Shown: piece after piece, positions 1 to 8,512 of the stretch
Position numbering within the stretch: the first letter of the stretch is position 1
Layout of the letters: every line of letters begins with the position of its first letter
Source: Dipetalonema caudispina
Lineage: Eukaryota; Nematoda; Chromadorea; Rhabditida; Onchocercidae
NCBI GenBank assembly: GCA_013365325.1
Contig: JABVXV010000744.1
Location: 1 to 11,176 of the forward strand
Length of the DNA stretch: 11,176 bases
Direction of reading: 5' to 3'
The notes under the pieces: generated by a model
Seen by the model: the letters and a program-made list of their open reading frames with translations, nothing else
The model's database searches: none
What the model was told of the DNA's origin: nothing
Program-made: the position numbers and the translations under genes

Positions 1-355
<355 letters not shown>

Positions 356-731
356 TGACAGTTTGCAATTAATTTTTTTTCATAATGACGAGTAACAATA
401 ATTTCATACAATTAATTTTGGACCAAAAAAAAAAAAAAAAAACGAATTTTCAAATTAACATTACATTATCATGATAAATATTATGTTACATAAGATTTTT
501 CGATTATTATTGTAAATAAAACTATCTTTTTTTTCCTTTTTTTTCAATGCATAATTTGCATATAAACATCTTCTGATGCTCAATATTATTAATTATTAAG
601 AGTTGAGATTTTTAATTATACAATTTTCTTTTCGTCACTAAAATTGTACAGTATCATAATTTTTTTTTTTTTTTTTTTGCATACTTTACAATTATCTCAT
701 TGAATAATTTATAATTTTCTAAAACTCATAG
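356..731. other. AT-rich non-coding stretch, probably intron upstream of the first visible exon
   Basis: No open frame of useful length on either strand. It contains an A18 run (425-442) and a T19 run (660-678). The stretch ends with the acceptor CTCATAG immediately before the exon starting at 732. Because that exon begins in phase 2 and inside an EB module, the upstream exons must lie beyond the left edge or inside this stretch; none could be seen here. Confidence 0.7.
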
Positions 732-951
732 ATGTACACAAAAGAATTGTTTGGAAAATGAAATATTAATTAATGGGACATGTTTGTCTCGAGTGATTCC
801 TGGACAACAATGCAAAGATTCAGCACAATGTTTAGATGGATCACAATGTTCATCTGCAACATATGCTTGCATTTGTTTGGAAGGAATGAATAATATTGGT
901 GGATATTGCCGGAAATTATCATACAGTGATCCGTGTGATTCCATTTCCATG
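732..951 (+). CDS. EB gene, first visible exon (module 1 and start of module 2)
   Basis: Acceptor CTCATAG before 732, donor ATG|GTATGT after 951. It starts in phase 2 and ends in phase 0. It opens with CTQKN, whose Cys is probably the last one of a preceding module, so the array extends upstream. Module 1 spans 748-909 (CLENEILINGTC ... GGYC); module 2 begins at 934. The frame stays open into the intron until a stop at 982-984. Confidence 0.88.
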
Positions 952-3900
952 GTATGTATTGCTTTCTGTTATCAATTTACGTAACAATTTTCAAAAATTG
1001 TAGATGATTTTAATATTAATCGATAATATAAAGATGAACGATAGATGAATGTGATAGATAATTAATTAAAGTGTCTATGATGCGATGTTTTTAAATTTTC
1101 CTTTAAATGAACTCAAAAATGAAATACCCTATAAAGCAAACAAAACAAGGAAAAAAAAGACCGTTGTGAAGCATATTAAATTTTATAGATTGGATCATCT
1201 TTTAAAATCATGGATGAAGAATGAATTCAATTAAATTCTACACAACTAGAGAATTTATTTTCAGTTATTTCTCATAAACGGTCTTATAGAATAAAGTAAC
1301 TTGAGATGTTTATTTTGGATTGTAAAATTTTGATAAATTCTATGAAATAAATGAAAACTATAATAATTCAAGGTATACGCTAATGATAGTTGTGTAAGGA
1401 TTGCAAAACCAGGTGATCAGTGCATTTACGATTTGCAATGCCTCAGTGGATCTATTTGTACAGATGGTTACTGTAATTGTCCTCAGGCTACTACAAATAT
1501 TAACGGATACTGTACTGGATCTGTATTATGTAATCAAGACGAAGTAATTCTTAGCTTTTTTTTTTCCTCCATGAAATATTTTTATTTAAATTATGTAAAT
1601 TTTAAAAGCAATAATTTCATTCAGAAGTCAATATTGTAACGTAGTGCTGAAATGTAATTATGAGTGAATGTTAGAACAAAGAAAAGTTTACAGTGTTAAA
1701 AGAGGTACTGTTAAATTTTCATAATAAAATTTTAAATTAGCAAATCCTTTTGAATGGTCGATGTTTCAAACGGGTTACTTTCAATGAATCATGCTTAATA
1801 AGTCAACAATGTCCAAGTAATGCTATATGTGATTATGAGGCACGATGTACTTGTCCAATAGGAATGGAGGTAAATTTGATTAATATTAAAATAACAAAAC
1901 AAATAAATTATCATCATTTTTATTATTCAATCAAATAAATATTTCTATTTGTAGTTGAATTTATTTGTTATAAAAGAATATCGGATTGTTTTGAAAATTA
2001 TCGTTTAGAAAATTAAAAAAAAAAGTACTTTCATTCACTAAAATTTGGTCAATTTATTTTCTCAACAATTTGCATAATTTCAACATTAAAAAAAAAACAA
2101 GAAAGAAATTATCATTAACTTTTAAATAGGTATTCAATGGACGATGTCAGCCTGTTGTGATCAACGATTGTAAAGATATTGAAGTTATGGTTGGTTACCA
2201 TTTAAATCTAATTTACTGTTAACTTTCACGTTTTTCCAATGAAATTAAAATCATTGATTATTAAAAAAATAAAATTTTATTAACTGAAAAATTACTATAA
2301 AAAGATAAAAAGTTTTGACTTCATTTGTGCCGCATACTTTTATGGTAAAATTTGTAAAAATTGAATAAACATAATTTAAATAATCTCAAAATTTAATGAT
2401 AACAACAATAAGCTTATCGGATTAATAGCAAGCAATAAGCTTACATTATAGTAAGAATACAATAAGCTGATTAAAACTATCATAATAAAGTTATTCCAAA
2501 AAAAAAAAAAAAATCTTCATCTCAAGTCAGTTTAATTTACTGATAAATTTACATATGTTTTATTTTGACTAATATTATTCCTAATTAATATTTCCTTCCT
2601 TTTTTCTTACTTCTTTTCTAATATTATATAACAGTATTTTTTCCCACAATAGAAGAACTTTTAATGCGATACATTACAGATAACTTTCATTTATTCATAA
2701 TTAAATTACTTATACTTAAATTATATAATTACATAACATTAATTTGTATGATTAAAATAAATAATAGAATTTCATTGAAATCCATTTTATATAATCAGTA
2801 TTTTCTTCTTTTCCAGGTTAATGGACAATGTGTTAAAAGACGTGTTCCAGGTACCACATGCTTTGCTAACCAACAATGTCTAGATGAATCAAATTGTTTG
2901 AATGGATACTGTAAATGTTCTAATGGTACTGAACTTCTCTCAAGGTTGGTTAAAATTTTTGAATAGCTGAACTAATAATAATAAAAATAATTGATGTAAT
3001 AAATTCAGATATAATTTATTAATACAATTTTACAATGAATTTCGAATTTCTCCTTATTTTACTTTCATTTTTATTACATTTTAGATACTGTATTCAACGT
3101 AATGGAAGTGAAAAATGTGATACTTATCAAACTTATGTGAATGGAAAATGCTTAGATTTAGCAATACCAGGCGAAAATTGTACTGATAATTTACAATGCA
3201 TTGCAGCTTCGATATGTGTTGAAGGTAAATTTTTTGGTGAAAAATTTTAAATTACATTGAAAAATTTCGATTTATTCGATTCAATTAAAATTGAATTTAT
3301 AAATTTTTATCATTTTTGTTTTCTATTTTTCTAAAAAAAAACGTACATGTAAGTAAAATTTATTTAACTGAACATGCAATTTTCACATCAGTTATTAATT
3401 GATATGTACAATTTATTCTAGTTGCATACACATCATTAATTATCATTAAAAACAGTAATTAATTTTTACCAAACTAACCTTTCATCTTTGTGTTATTTTA
3501 ATTAATTTGTCTTAGTAGCTGCATACATTAATTAATTCTATGTAATTCTAATATATCTTCTGATTTAATTTTGCAATGATGATTTTCAATTAGGTAAATG
3601 TATTTGCCCAATTGGATACATTCAAGTGAAGAAATACTGTGTTCGAAATGTTAGTCCTTCAACAAAATGCAATAATAATCAGGTATGATGTCATATTAAA
3701 TAATGATCATAGATATCATTGATTGGAATGTTAAACTTTCACTTTTTTTCCTCATTTTTCTAATTTCATCATAATTTATTTATTTGAAAAATTTTAAAAA
3801 AAGGTAATAATATGAGCGAACAATAACTGAAAGTGGAAATAATCGGAATATATAATTTTTTTTTATTTTAATAATTATTTATTTATGTCAATCATTTTGA

Positions 3901-5849
3901 TATCCAATTTCAGATTTTGATAAATGGTCATTGCTATGAGTTTGCTAAAATTGGCCAAAATTGTATCGATACAGCTATTTGCTTAGGTGGTTCCATTTGT
4001 TACAACAATTACTGTACCTGTCCAAAGGATACAATTGTCCAAAATGGTCAATGTCGAAGAATACAACGTTGTGTTGAGAATGAAATTGAAATAAATGAAC
4101 AATGTTATCCAAGGGCTAATATTGGGCAACAATGCCAATTTACCGAACAATGTAGGTCAATTTCAACTTGTCAAAATGGCATCTGTATTTGTCCACCGGA
4201 TACCGTATCTCAAAACAACATCTGTATACCATCTGGTCCATGTCCTACTGGACAAATATATATTGCTCAAAGTTGCTGGGATATAGCCCGTATTGGCCAA
4301 CAATGCAAGTTTACACAACAATGTCAAGGTTATTCCACATGTATCAACAATATATGCCATTGTCCCAATGATACTGTAGTACAAAATGGATTATGCATTA
4401 AAGAACAGTGCAACAATAATGAAATTATGATCGATGGGCTATGTTTCAAAATAGTATGTTTTGTTGTATTTTATTGAAATTCAAATAATTTTAAATCTTT
4501 TATTTTCAAATTATTTTTTCAACAATCATAGGGTTAATCAATGTTGCATTAATCAATCTTTTCCTTATGCTTATCCTATATCATGAAATAATCGTAATTA
4601 ATGAGGATTGTTAATTACTATATCTTAAACACAAAATTTTAAAAATTTTTTATTCTAACTTATTTTTCTTATTTGTTATGGTTATTTGAGTTATAATTGA
4701 AGCAATTTTAATAAATTGATAAATTACAAAAGCCTGAACAATTAGCTTGTTTAATTAGTTGGTTAATTATCTAGTAGTAATATTAGTTAAATTATCAAAA
4801 ATTTATGCAGGTAAAAATTGATGAATTTTGCTACAATACGAAGCAATGTCAAGGGAATGCGATCTGTCAAACAAACAAATGTATCTGTCCATCAGGTACT
4901 ATCAACTCTAATGATACCTGTGTCATCAATCCAAAATGTCAACCGTATCAGGTTTCTATCAATGGTTCATGTCTTGATACTGTTTCCATTGGAATGGCTT
5001 GTCAAGATAATTCTCAATGCATTGGTTTGTTTTGCATTTTTTTTTTAAAATTTAAATTAAAGAATATTTTATGAAAAGTACAATAAGAAAAAATTTCATA
5101 TTTTCATAACTTTTGAATTGAAAAAGTATTTATGGTATGAATTTCCAATATAAATATTCTGTAATCATTGAAATGTTTATAACTTATCTATTTCATTCAC
5201 GCATTGTTTAATTTTATCAATAATTCATTGTTAACATAAAAATTTAATTATTAATAAAATGAAAAATTTTTTTCAGTAAATTCTTTTTTTTTTTTTTTTT
5301 TTCTATGTAAATAATAAAACTTGAAAATTTTGCTCTCTTTCTCTCTAATTATATCATCATCCTCTGATAATATTTGTTTCTTTTTATTTATTTATTTATT
5401 TATTTTTTTTTCAAACAATTGAATGCAATAAATTTTCATTACATTGTTGTTGTAAAATTTACACATTTTTTTTTTTTTTTTTTTTACTTCTTCTTATCTT
5501 CCATATAATACTTGTAAATAACATATTCATAAATTTTTAATTTCTAATTAATAAAATGAGGAAAAAAATTGCAGAATCAGCAAGTTGTATACCAGGAATA
5601 AGTTCAAGTCGAACATGTCAATGTAATAATGGTACAATATTTACTGGTACCAAATGTTTACCCGCATCGATACAATGTCCCATATCTACTGTTTATATCG
5701 TTGATAAAGTTTGTCATCCTTTGGTGAAAATAGGACAATTTTGTATGTATACTATTCAATGTATGGGTTATTCAATATGTTCAAAGCAAATATGCAAATG
5801 TCCATTTGGTTATATTACCGTTCGTAATGTTTGCAGGAAAATTAATTGA
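732..5849 (+). CDS. Multi-exon EB-module (eight-cysteine) repeat protein, 5' end missing
   Basis: Ten exons join (732-951, 1373-1543, 1741-1869, 2130-2189, 2817-2944, 3085-3224, 3594-3682, 3914-4453, 4811-5024, 5575-5849) with GT...AG introns and consistent phases, giving at least 654 codons to a TGA at 5847-5849. The product is eleven tandem modules of about 52-54 residues with the pattern C-x3-[EQ]-[IV]-x-[IV]-N-G-x-C, then C, C, C, C-x-C-P and a final C: eight cysteines each. This matches the EB module (Pfam PF01683), known from nematode proteins, sometimes beside Kunitz domains; its eight cysteines are thought to form four disulphides. Function is not established. Such a cysteine density implies secretion, but the signal peptide is off the left edge. 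No Kunitz domain, membrane segment or other domain is visible, and the protein ends four residues after the last module. Donors GTTGGT and GTTTGT at 2190, 2945 and 5025 are weak, so small boundary shifts are possible. Confidence 0.9.
1373..1543 (+). CDS. EB gene exon (rest of module 2, start of module 3)
   Basis: Acceptor ATTCAAG, donor GAA|GTAATT, phase 0 at both ends, 57 codons. Joined to the previous exon it completes module 2 (CDSISM|VYANDSC ... NINGYC, ending 1513). Module 3 starts at 1529 (CNQDE). Confidence 0.9.
1741..1869 (+). CDS. EB gene exon (core of module 3)
   Basis: Acceptor AAATTAG, donor GAG|GTAAAT, 43 codons, phase 0 at both ends. The text QILLNGRC follows CNQDE exactly as in the module consensus. 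The final cysteine of this module lies in the next, very short exon. Confidence 0.9.
2130..2189 (+). CDS. EB gene 60-base mini-exon (end of module 3, start of module 4)
   Basis: Acceptor TTAAATAG, 20 codons, phase 0 at both ends. It supplies VFNGRC, the last cysteine of module 3, and CKDIEVM, the start of module 4. Two donors in the same phase are possible: GAA|GTTATG after 2183 or ATG|GTTGGT after 2189. The second restores the spacing C-x3-E-V-x-V-N-G-x-C with the next exon and has the same donor sequence as the exon ending at 2944, so it was chosen. Confidence 0.82.
2190..2816 (+). other. Longest intron of the EB gene, with a degenerate 27-base periodic repeat
   Basis: A 627-base intron between the mini-exon and the module 4 exon. 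It has no cysteine-bearing frame. The nonamer CAATAAGCT occurs at 2406, 2433 and 2460, exactly 27 bases apart. Confidence 0.7.
2817..2944 (+). CDS. EB gene exon (most of module 4)
   Basis: Acceptor CTTTTCCAG, donor AG|GTTGGT; phase 0 start, phase 2 end. It encodes VNGQC VKRRVPGTTC through CKCSNGTELLS. The split arginine codon (AG|A) is completed by the next exon. The open frame extends about 150 bases upstream into the intron, but that part has no cysteine pattern. Confidence 0.88.
3085..3224 (+). CDS. EB gene exon (end of module 4, most of module 5)
   Basis: Acceptor TTACATTTTAG, donor GAAG|GTAAAT; phase 2 start, phase 1 end. The Y-C at the start closes module 4. Module 5 begins at 3116 (CDTYQTYVNGKC). 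The glycine codon at the end is split G|GT. Confidence 0.9.
3594..3682 (+). CDS. EB gene exon (end of module 5, start of module 6)
   Basis: Acceptor TTCAATTAG, donor CAG|GTATGA; phase 1 start, phase 0 end. It gives the KCICPIGYIQVKKYC tail of module 5 (ending 3640) and CNNNQ, the start of module 6 at 3668. Too short to stand out as an open frame alone, but required by phase and by the cysteine pattern. Confidence 0.9.
3914..4453 (+). CDS. EB gene long exon carrying modules 6-8 and the start of module 9
   Basis: Acceptor CAATTTCAG, donor ATA|GTATGT, 180 codons, phase 0 at both ends. Module 6 ends at 4054, module 7 spans 4070-4225, module 8 spans 4241-4396, and module 9 starts at 4409. Modules 7 and 8 are both exactly 52 residues with identical cysteine spacing. 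The motif IGQ[NQ]C recurs in modules 6, 7 and 8. This is the only exon that contains complete modules back to back without an intron. Confidence 0.95.
4811..5024 (+). CDS. EB gene exon (rest of module 9, first half of module 10)
   Basis: Acceptor TTTATGCAG, donor ATTG|GTTTGT; phase 0 start, phase 1 end. VKIDEFC follows CFKI to give the standard nine residues between cysteines 2 and 3. Module 9 closes at 4921; module 10 starts at 4937 (CQPYQVSINGSC). The donor is weak, but the phase and the module pattern fit the next exon. Confidence 0.88.
5025..5574 (+). other. Low-complexity last intron of the EB gene
   Basis: A 550-base intron containing T19 (5284-5302), a CT-rich patch near 5331-5345, an (ATTT)n stretch near 5386-5405 and T20 (5466-5485). 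No gene is seen inside it. Confidence 0.8.
5575..5849 (+). CDS. EB gene last exon (end of module 10, module 11, stop)
   Basis: Acceptor AAATTGCAG, phase 1 start, TGA at 5847-5849. It completes the split Glu codon and gives ESASC, the rest of module 10 (an enlarged loop IPGISSSRT between cysteines 5 and 6, ending 5657) and module 11 (5676-5834). Only RKIN follows the last cysteine, so the protein has no C-terminal tail, anchor or extra domain. Confidence 0.9.
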
Positions 5850-5856
5850 TATTATT

Positions 5857-5862
5857 AATAAA
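5857..5862 (+). terminator. Polyadenylation signal AATAAA of the EB gene
   Basis: AATAAA begins 7 bases after the TGA. That implies a very short 3' untranslated region if it is the one used. Further AATAAA hexamers occur in the AT-rich DNA downstream, so choice of signal is inferred from proximity. Confidence 0.6.
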
Positions 5863-6731
5863 TGTATTTGCATAATTATTGATTAAATCTATTTGCACTT
5901 TTTTTTTTTTTTAAATTAATATTTATGAACAATCAATTATTTTATACATAATTTTTAATTGTAGTAATTTAATTTAATGATGATTGTAATGACAGAAAAA
6001 TTAATGAAGAATTATGAATAAATAAATGAAAGTTATTATAATTTTGAAAAATTATTACACAAACAATTTTCTTTTCAATCCTGATAATTTCAAAAAATTT
6101 GAAAAAATTTTATTAGCATAATTTTGACGAATAATTGTTAATACATAAATTTCATTCGTTAGCATTCTAAAAAGGATAATGCATTTACAATGATAATAAT
6201 TGAAAAATATTTGCTTAAGTTGGAAAAGATAATTTATTAAATAATTATTACAGCTAATTTAATTTCATGTAAAAAAAACGAATTTGAAAGATATGACAAA
6301 AATGAATAAGTAAGAAAAAAATTCTGCAAAAATTCTTTTTTAGCAAACCTTATCAATTCATACCTTATCAGTTCACTTGAAGCGATTAAGAAATGTGTTT
6401 CAACTGTAATGTTAAAGGTTATTTGAAGATGTTCTACCGCTGGCTTAATTATTGCATTATGACAGGTGTTAAAATTGGATTGAAATATGCGAAGATTAGT
6501 TGAAAAATTGTAAATGTTTATATGATAGGATAAATTCAAGTGATTTTGAACAATAAAATAAATATTAAATTGAATTGAATGAGATGTAAAACGTATACAA
6601 CTGAATCATAAACATATATGAAAAATAAACTTCACTTTTTTGTGGGAAAAAGATGAAAAATATCGTAGATAAGTGATTTTTGCAGTTCAATCATTTGAAT
6701 ATCATATCAGTAAATCGATCATTACCAACAA
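5863..6731. other. Convergent intergenic region
   Basis: Lies between the 3' ends of the plus-strand EB gene and the minus-strand coiled-coil gene. Mostly AT-rich DNA with several AATAAA-like hexamers on both strands. A minus-strand open stretch at 6237-6539 has splice-like signals but no recognisable protein; it is discussed in the findings. Confidence 0.6.
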
Positions 6732-6737
6732 TTTATT
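6732..6737 (-). terminator. Polyadenylation signal AATAAA of the coiled-coil gene
   Basis: On the minus strand AATAAA lies about 50 bases after the TAA at 6790-6788, a usual distance for a nematode 3' untranslated region. Confidence 0.6.
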
Positions 6738-6787
6738 GTTATTGAAATAATGCAGGATGATAGTAGTAATAAATGGGAACGAGTTAA

Positions 6788-6961
6788 TTAATTACTATTA
6801 TTATCATTAATAATACATTTATAATTATTATTATCATTGTTATTGAAGAAATCATTCCACATTTGGCGAAAATTTAATTCAATTCGATCGATATCCACTT
6901 TTGCTACTTCAATATTTATCATATTCAAGCGTATGTCAGATTGTAAACATACAAATTGTAT
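6788..6961 (-). CDS. Coiled-coil gene exon 5 with Asn-rich C-terminus and stop
   Basis: Acceptor TTCCGATTACAG, phase 0, 57 codons and TAA at 6790-6788. It continues the helix (IQFVCLQSDIRLNMINIEVA ... IELNFRQMWNDFF), then becomes NNNDNNNYKC and an Asn/Asp tail. No other frame of this exon stays open across it. Confidence 0.72.
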   Translation of the reverse strand: MQFVCLQSDIRLNMINIEVAKVDIDRIELNFRQMWNDFFNNNDNNNYKCIINDNNSN

Positions 6962-8381
6962 CTGTAATCGGAATCCAAATTATTTGCAAAAAAATCAAAT
7001 AAACAGTAAGAATAGCATAGAAATGAAATTCGACATTATCTATTATCGAATTGATTGGATTGAAAATTGAAAATGATAAATAATTTTTGATTGTACTTTT
7101 GAATTTTTGTAAAATCACTGCTTCTATTAATCAAGAAATAGAAGAAATACCTCAAGTTTAGTTCGCGCTTTCTTAATTTCAGCCAATTCTCGTAACCACA
7201 TGTTTACCTGTGATTCGATCTTTCTAATTTCATCCTCCAATTCTGTTACCATTTTAGCATCTATTAGAAAAAAAAAAAAAAAAAATCTCTTTACTTCTGC
7301 AATTTCCATTAAACATAATTAGTTAACAATAATTAGGATGATAAAAAAACTCATGACTATTATAAAATTCAATTTTTTCCAAAGAAAATTATAATTTAAT
7401 CAAATGATATAAATGGTGAGCACCTGGTCCATTGGACAACTGCGCCACAATGTTCTTTTGCCGCTCACGAAGTGCTACAGCTGCTTCGTTGAGGATTTTC
7501 AGTTGTGCATCGTTCTGTAATTGTATCATTTATTCGATGATATTTGAAGTTAAACAAAAGAAATGTGTCATATGATAATTTAGATTTAAATTTTAAATTC
7601 AATGATATCTCACAAATTCATAAAATAATACGATTGATTTTCTTTCATAGTAAATCTATTTGCAGTAATATAGAAAATTTATATCAATTAAATTGGTGAA
7701 TAGTTCGAAATTTAAATTCATTCGAATTAATTTTCTCAATTAAAGTATAATCTTACAATTGATAAATAAAATATCATTTTTGATCACTTACTTCATCAAT
7801 GTCAATTTTCCATTGCATGAAATTTTGGTATAATGCTTTATGATGGGCACAAAACATTTTAATTTCACATAGTTCATTTCGAAGGTCACCTTGCTGAAAT
7901 TGGATAGAATTTTAAGGGGTCAAAAGGGGTCGATGTATTAAGAAATCTTTTTTTGGGAGGGCAAAGTCGGGGTGCGAAAGAAATAAAATTTTGCTCTTCT
8001 AATTTCTTAACTTTTTTCTCAAAACTTTCCATTATAACAAAAGCATTTTTCTATTAAATCTATGTTCGATTTATTTAAATACTATAGTGTTTTTCCGAAA
8101 TTTGCTTTTTTCCGTATTTTTCAAAACTTCCACTGCAGCTCCATTACTTTAATTTAATTTCCAGTACATTTATATTTGGTAAAATCGATTTTTCAAACAA
8201 TTTTTTAAACATGGTAAGCATTTTTTTTTTCAAAAAAAAAGAGAAAAATACAGTGAAAATTTGAAAATATCTGAAGCGAAAAAACTGTTGGATAATAGAA
8301 TTTAAAAAACGAAAAAGAACAAAAATGAACTTATTATTGGAAACATACCTTTGACCTTGGTTTATTAGTAAATGGAAGCAT
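6788..8381 (-). CDS. Small coiled-coil protein of unknown family, five exons, 169 codons
   Basis: Minus-strand exons 8381-8349, 7893-7792, 7514-7424, 7260-7151 and 6961-6788 join without frame conflict (phases 0, 0, 1, 0) from ATG to TAA. The product starts MLPFTNKPRSK. From about residue 12 to 145 it is strongly helical and charged, with hydrophobic residues at heptad-like spacing (for example VTELEDEIRKIESQV and WLRELAEIKKARTKLE). It has no signal peptide or membrane segment, so it is probably intracellular and oligomeric. The last 18 residues or so are Asn/Asp/Ile-rich and come from an AAT/GAT tract. Splice sites are good (TTTCAG and TTACAG acceptors; GTATGT and GTAAGT donors); the donor at 7423 (GTGCTC) is the weakest. 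I do not recognise the family; size and coiled coil would suit a subunit of a small cytoskeletal, kinetochore or trafficking complex, but nothing specific supports that. It sits directly downstream of another minus-strand gene, in probable operon arrangement. Confidence 0.72.
7151..7260 (-). CDS. Coiled-coil gene exon 4
   Basis: The acceptor CTAATAG is preceded on the minus strand by a T18 tract (7268-7285 on the plus strand reads A18). Donor GAG|GTATTT. Phase 1 start, phase 0 end; the split Asp codon is G|AT. It encodes AKMVTELEDEIRKIESQ and then VNMWLRELAEIKKARTKLE, the clearest heptad-like segment. Confidence 0.82.
7424..7514 (-). CDS. Coiled-coil gene exon 3
   Basis: Acceptor ACAATTACAG, donor CCAG|GTGCTC; phase 0 start, phase 1 end. 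It encodes NDAQLKILNEAAVALRERQ and then KNIVAQLSNGP. Base composition is less AT-rich than the flanks, as expected for coding sequence. Confidence 0.82.
7792..7893 (-). CDS. Coiled-coil gene exon 2
   Basis: Acceptor CCAATTTCAG, donor GAA|GTAAGT (near-perfect), 34 codons, phase 0 at both ends. It encodes QGDLRNELCEIKMFC followed by a His/Lys-rich helix with a Trp and an acidic end. Confidence 0.8.
8349..8381 (-). CDS. Coiled-coil gene exon 1 (start codon)
   Basis: ATG at 8381-8379, 11 codons (MLPFTNKPRSK), donor AAG|GTATGT. An in-frame TAG sits immediately before the ATG, so the frame cannot begin further upstream in unspliced DNA. That TAG is itself a possible acceptor (ACAAATTAG|ATG) for a spliced leader, as is AAATAG ending at 8409. 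Confidence 0.62.
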
Positions 8382-8512
8382 CTAATTTGTGAATAATAGT
8401 GCGAACAACTATTTGAAAGAGCACACAATAGCAACAGTATGAATTTAAAAATTATTTCAACTTTTTAAAATTCCAATAGTTTTGTTTATTCAAATTACTA
8501 TTTCAATTTCTA
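8382..8512 (-). promoter_or_regulatory. Probable operon intercistronic region with poly(A) signal and trans-splice acceptor
   Basis: 131 bases separate the stop of the upstream minus-strand exon (8515-8513) from the ATG at 8381. On the minus strand AATAAA lies at 8490-8485, 22 bases after that stop. Acceptor-like AGs end at 8409 (TTTCAAATAG) and 8382 (AAATTAG, directly before ATG). In nematode operons the poly(A) signal of one gene and the spliced-leader acceptor of the next lie about 100 bases apart, which fits here. The operon reading is inference. Confidence 0.5.
8485..8490 (-). terminator. Polyadenylation signal AATAAA of the upstream minus-strand gene
   Basis: Minus-strand AATAAA (TTTATT on the plus strand) 22 bases past the predicted TAA at 8515-8513. 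Confidence 0.5.

Noticed and set aside
726..950. Minus-strand open frame opposite the first EB exon
   Set aside because: Antisense of an exon with a clear EB cysteine pattern on the plus strand.
4095..4384. Other-frame and antisense open frames inside the long EB exon
   Set aside because: They overlap the in-frame 180-codon exon and lack any domain pattern.
6837..7118. Plus- and minus-strand open frames over the last coiled-coil exon and its intron
   Set aside because: One is antisense; the other reads intron sequence in the wrong frame. The phase-consistent exon 6961-6788 explains the region better.
8144..8434. Minus-strand open frame with a hydrophobic, signal-like start
   Set aside because: It begins without an ATG near 8434, crosses the GTATGT donor at 8348 and runs into phenylalanine-rich intron sequence; in that frame the phase does not match exon 2.
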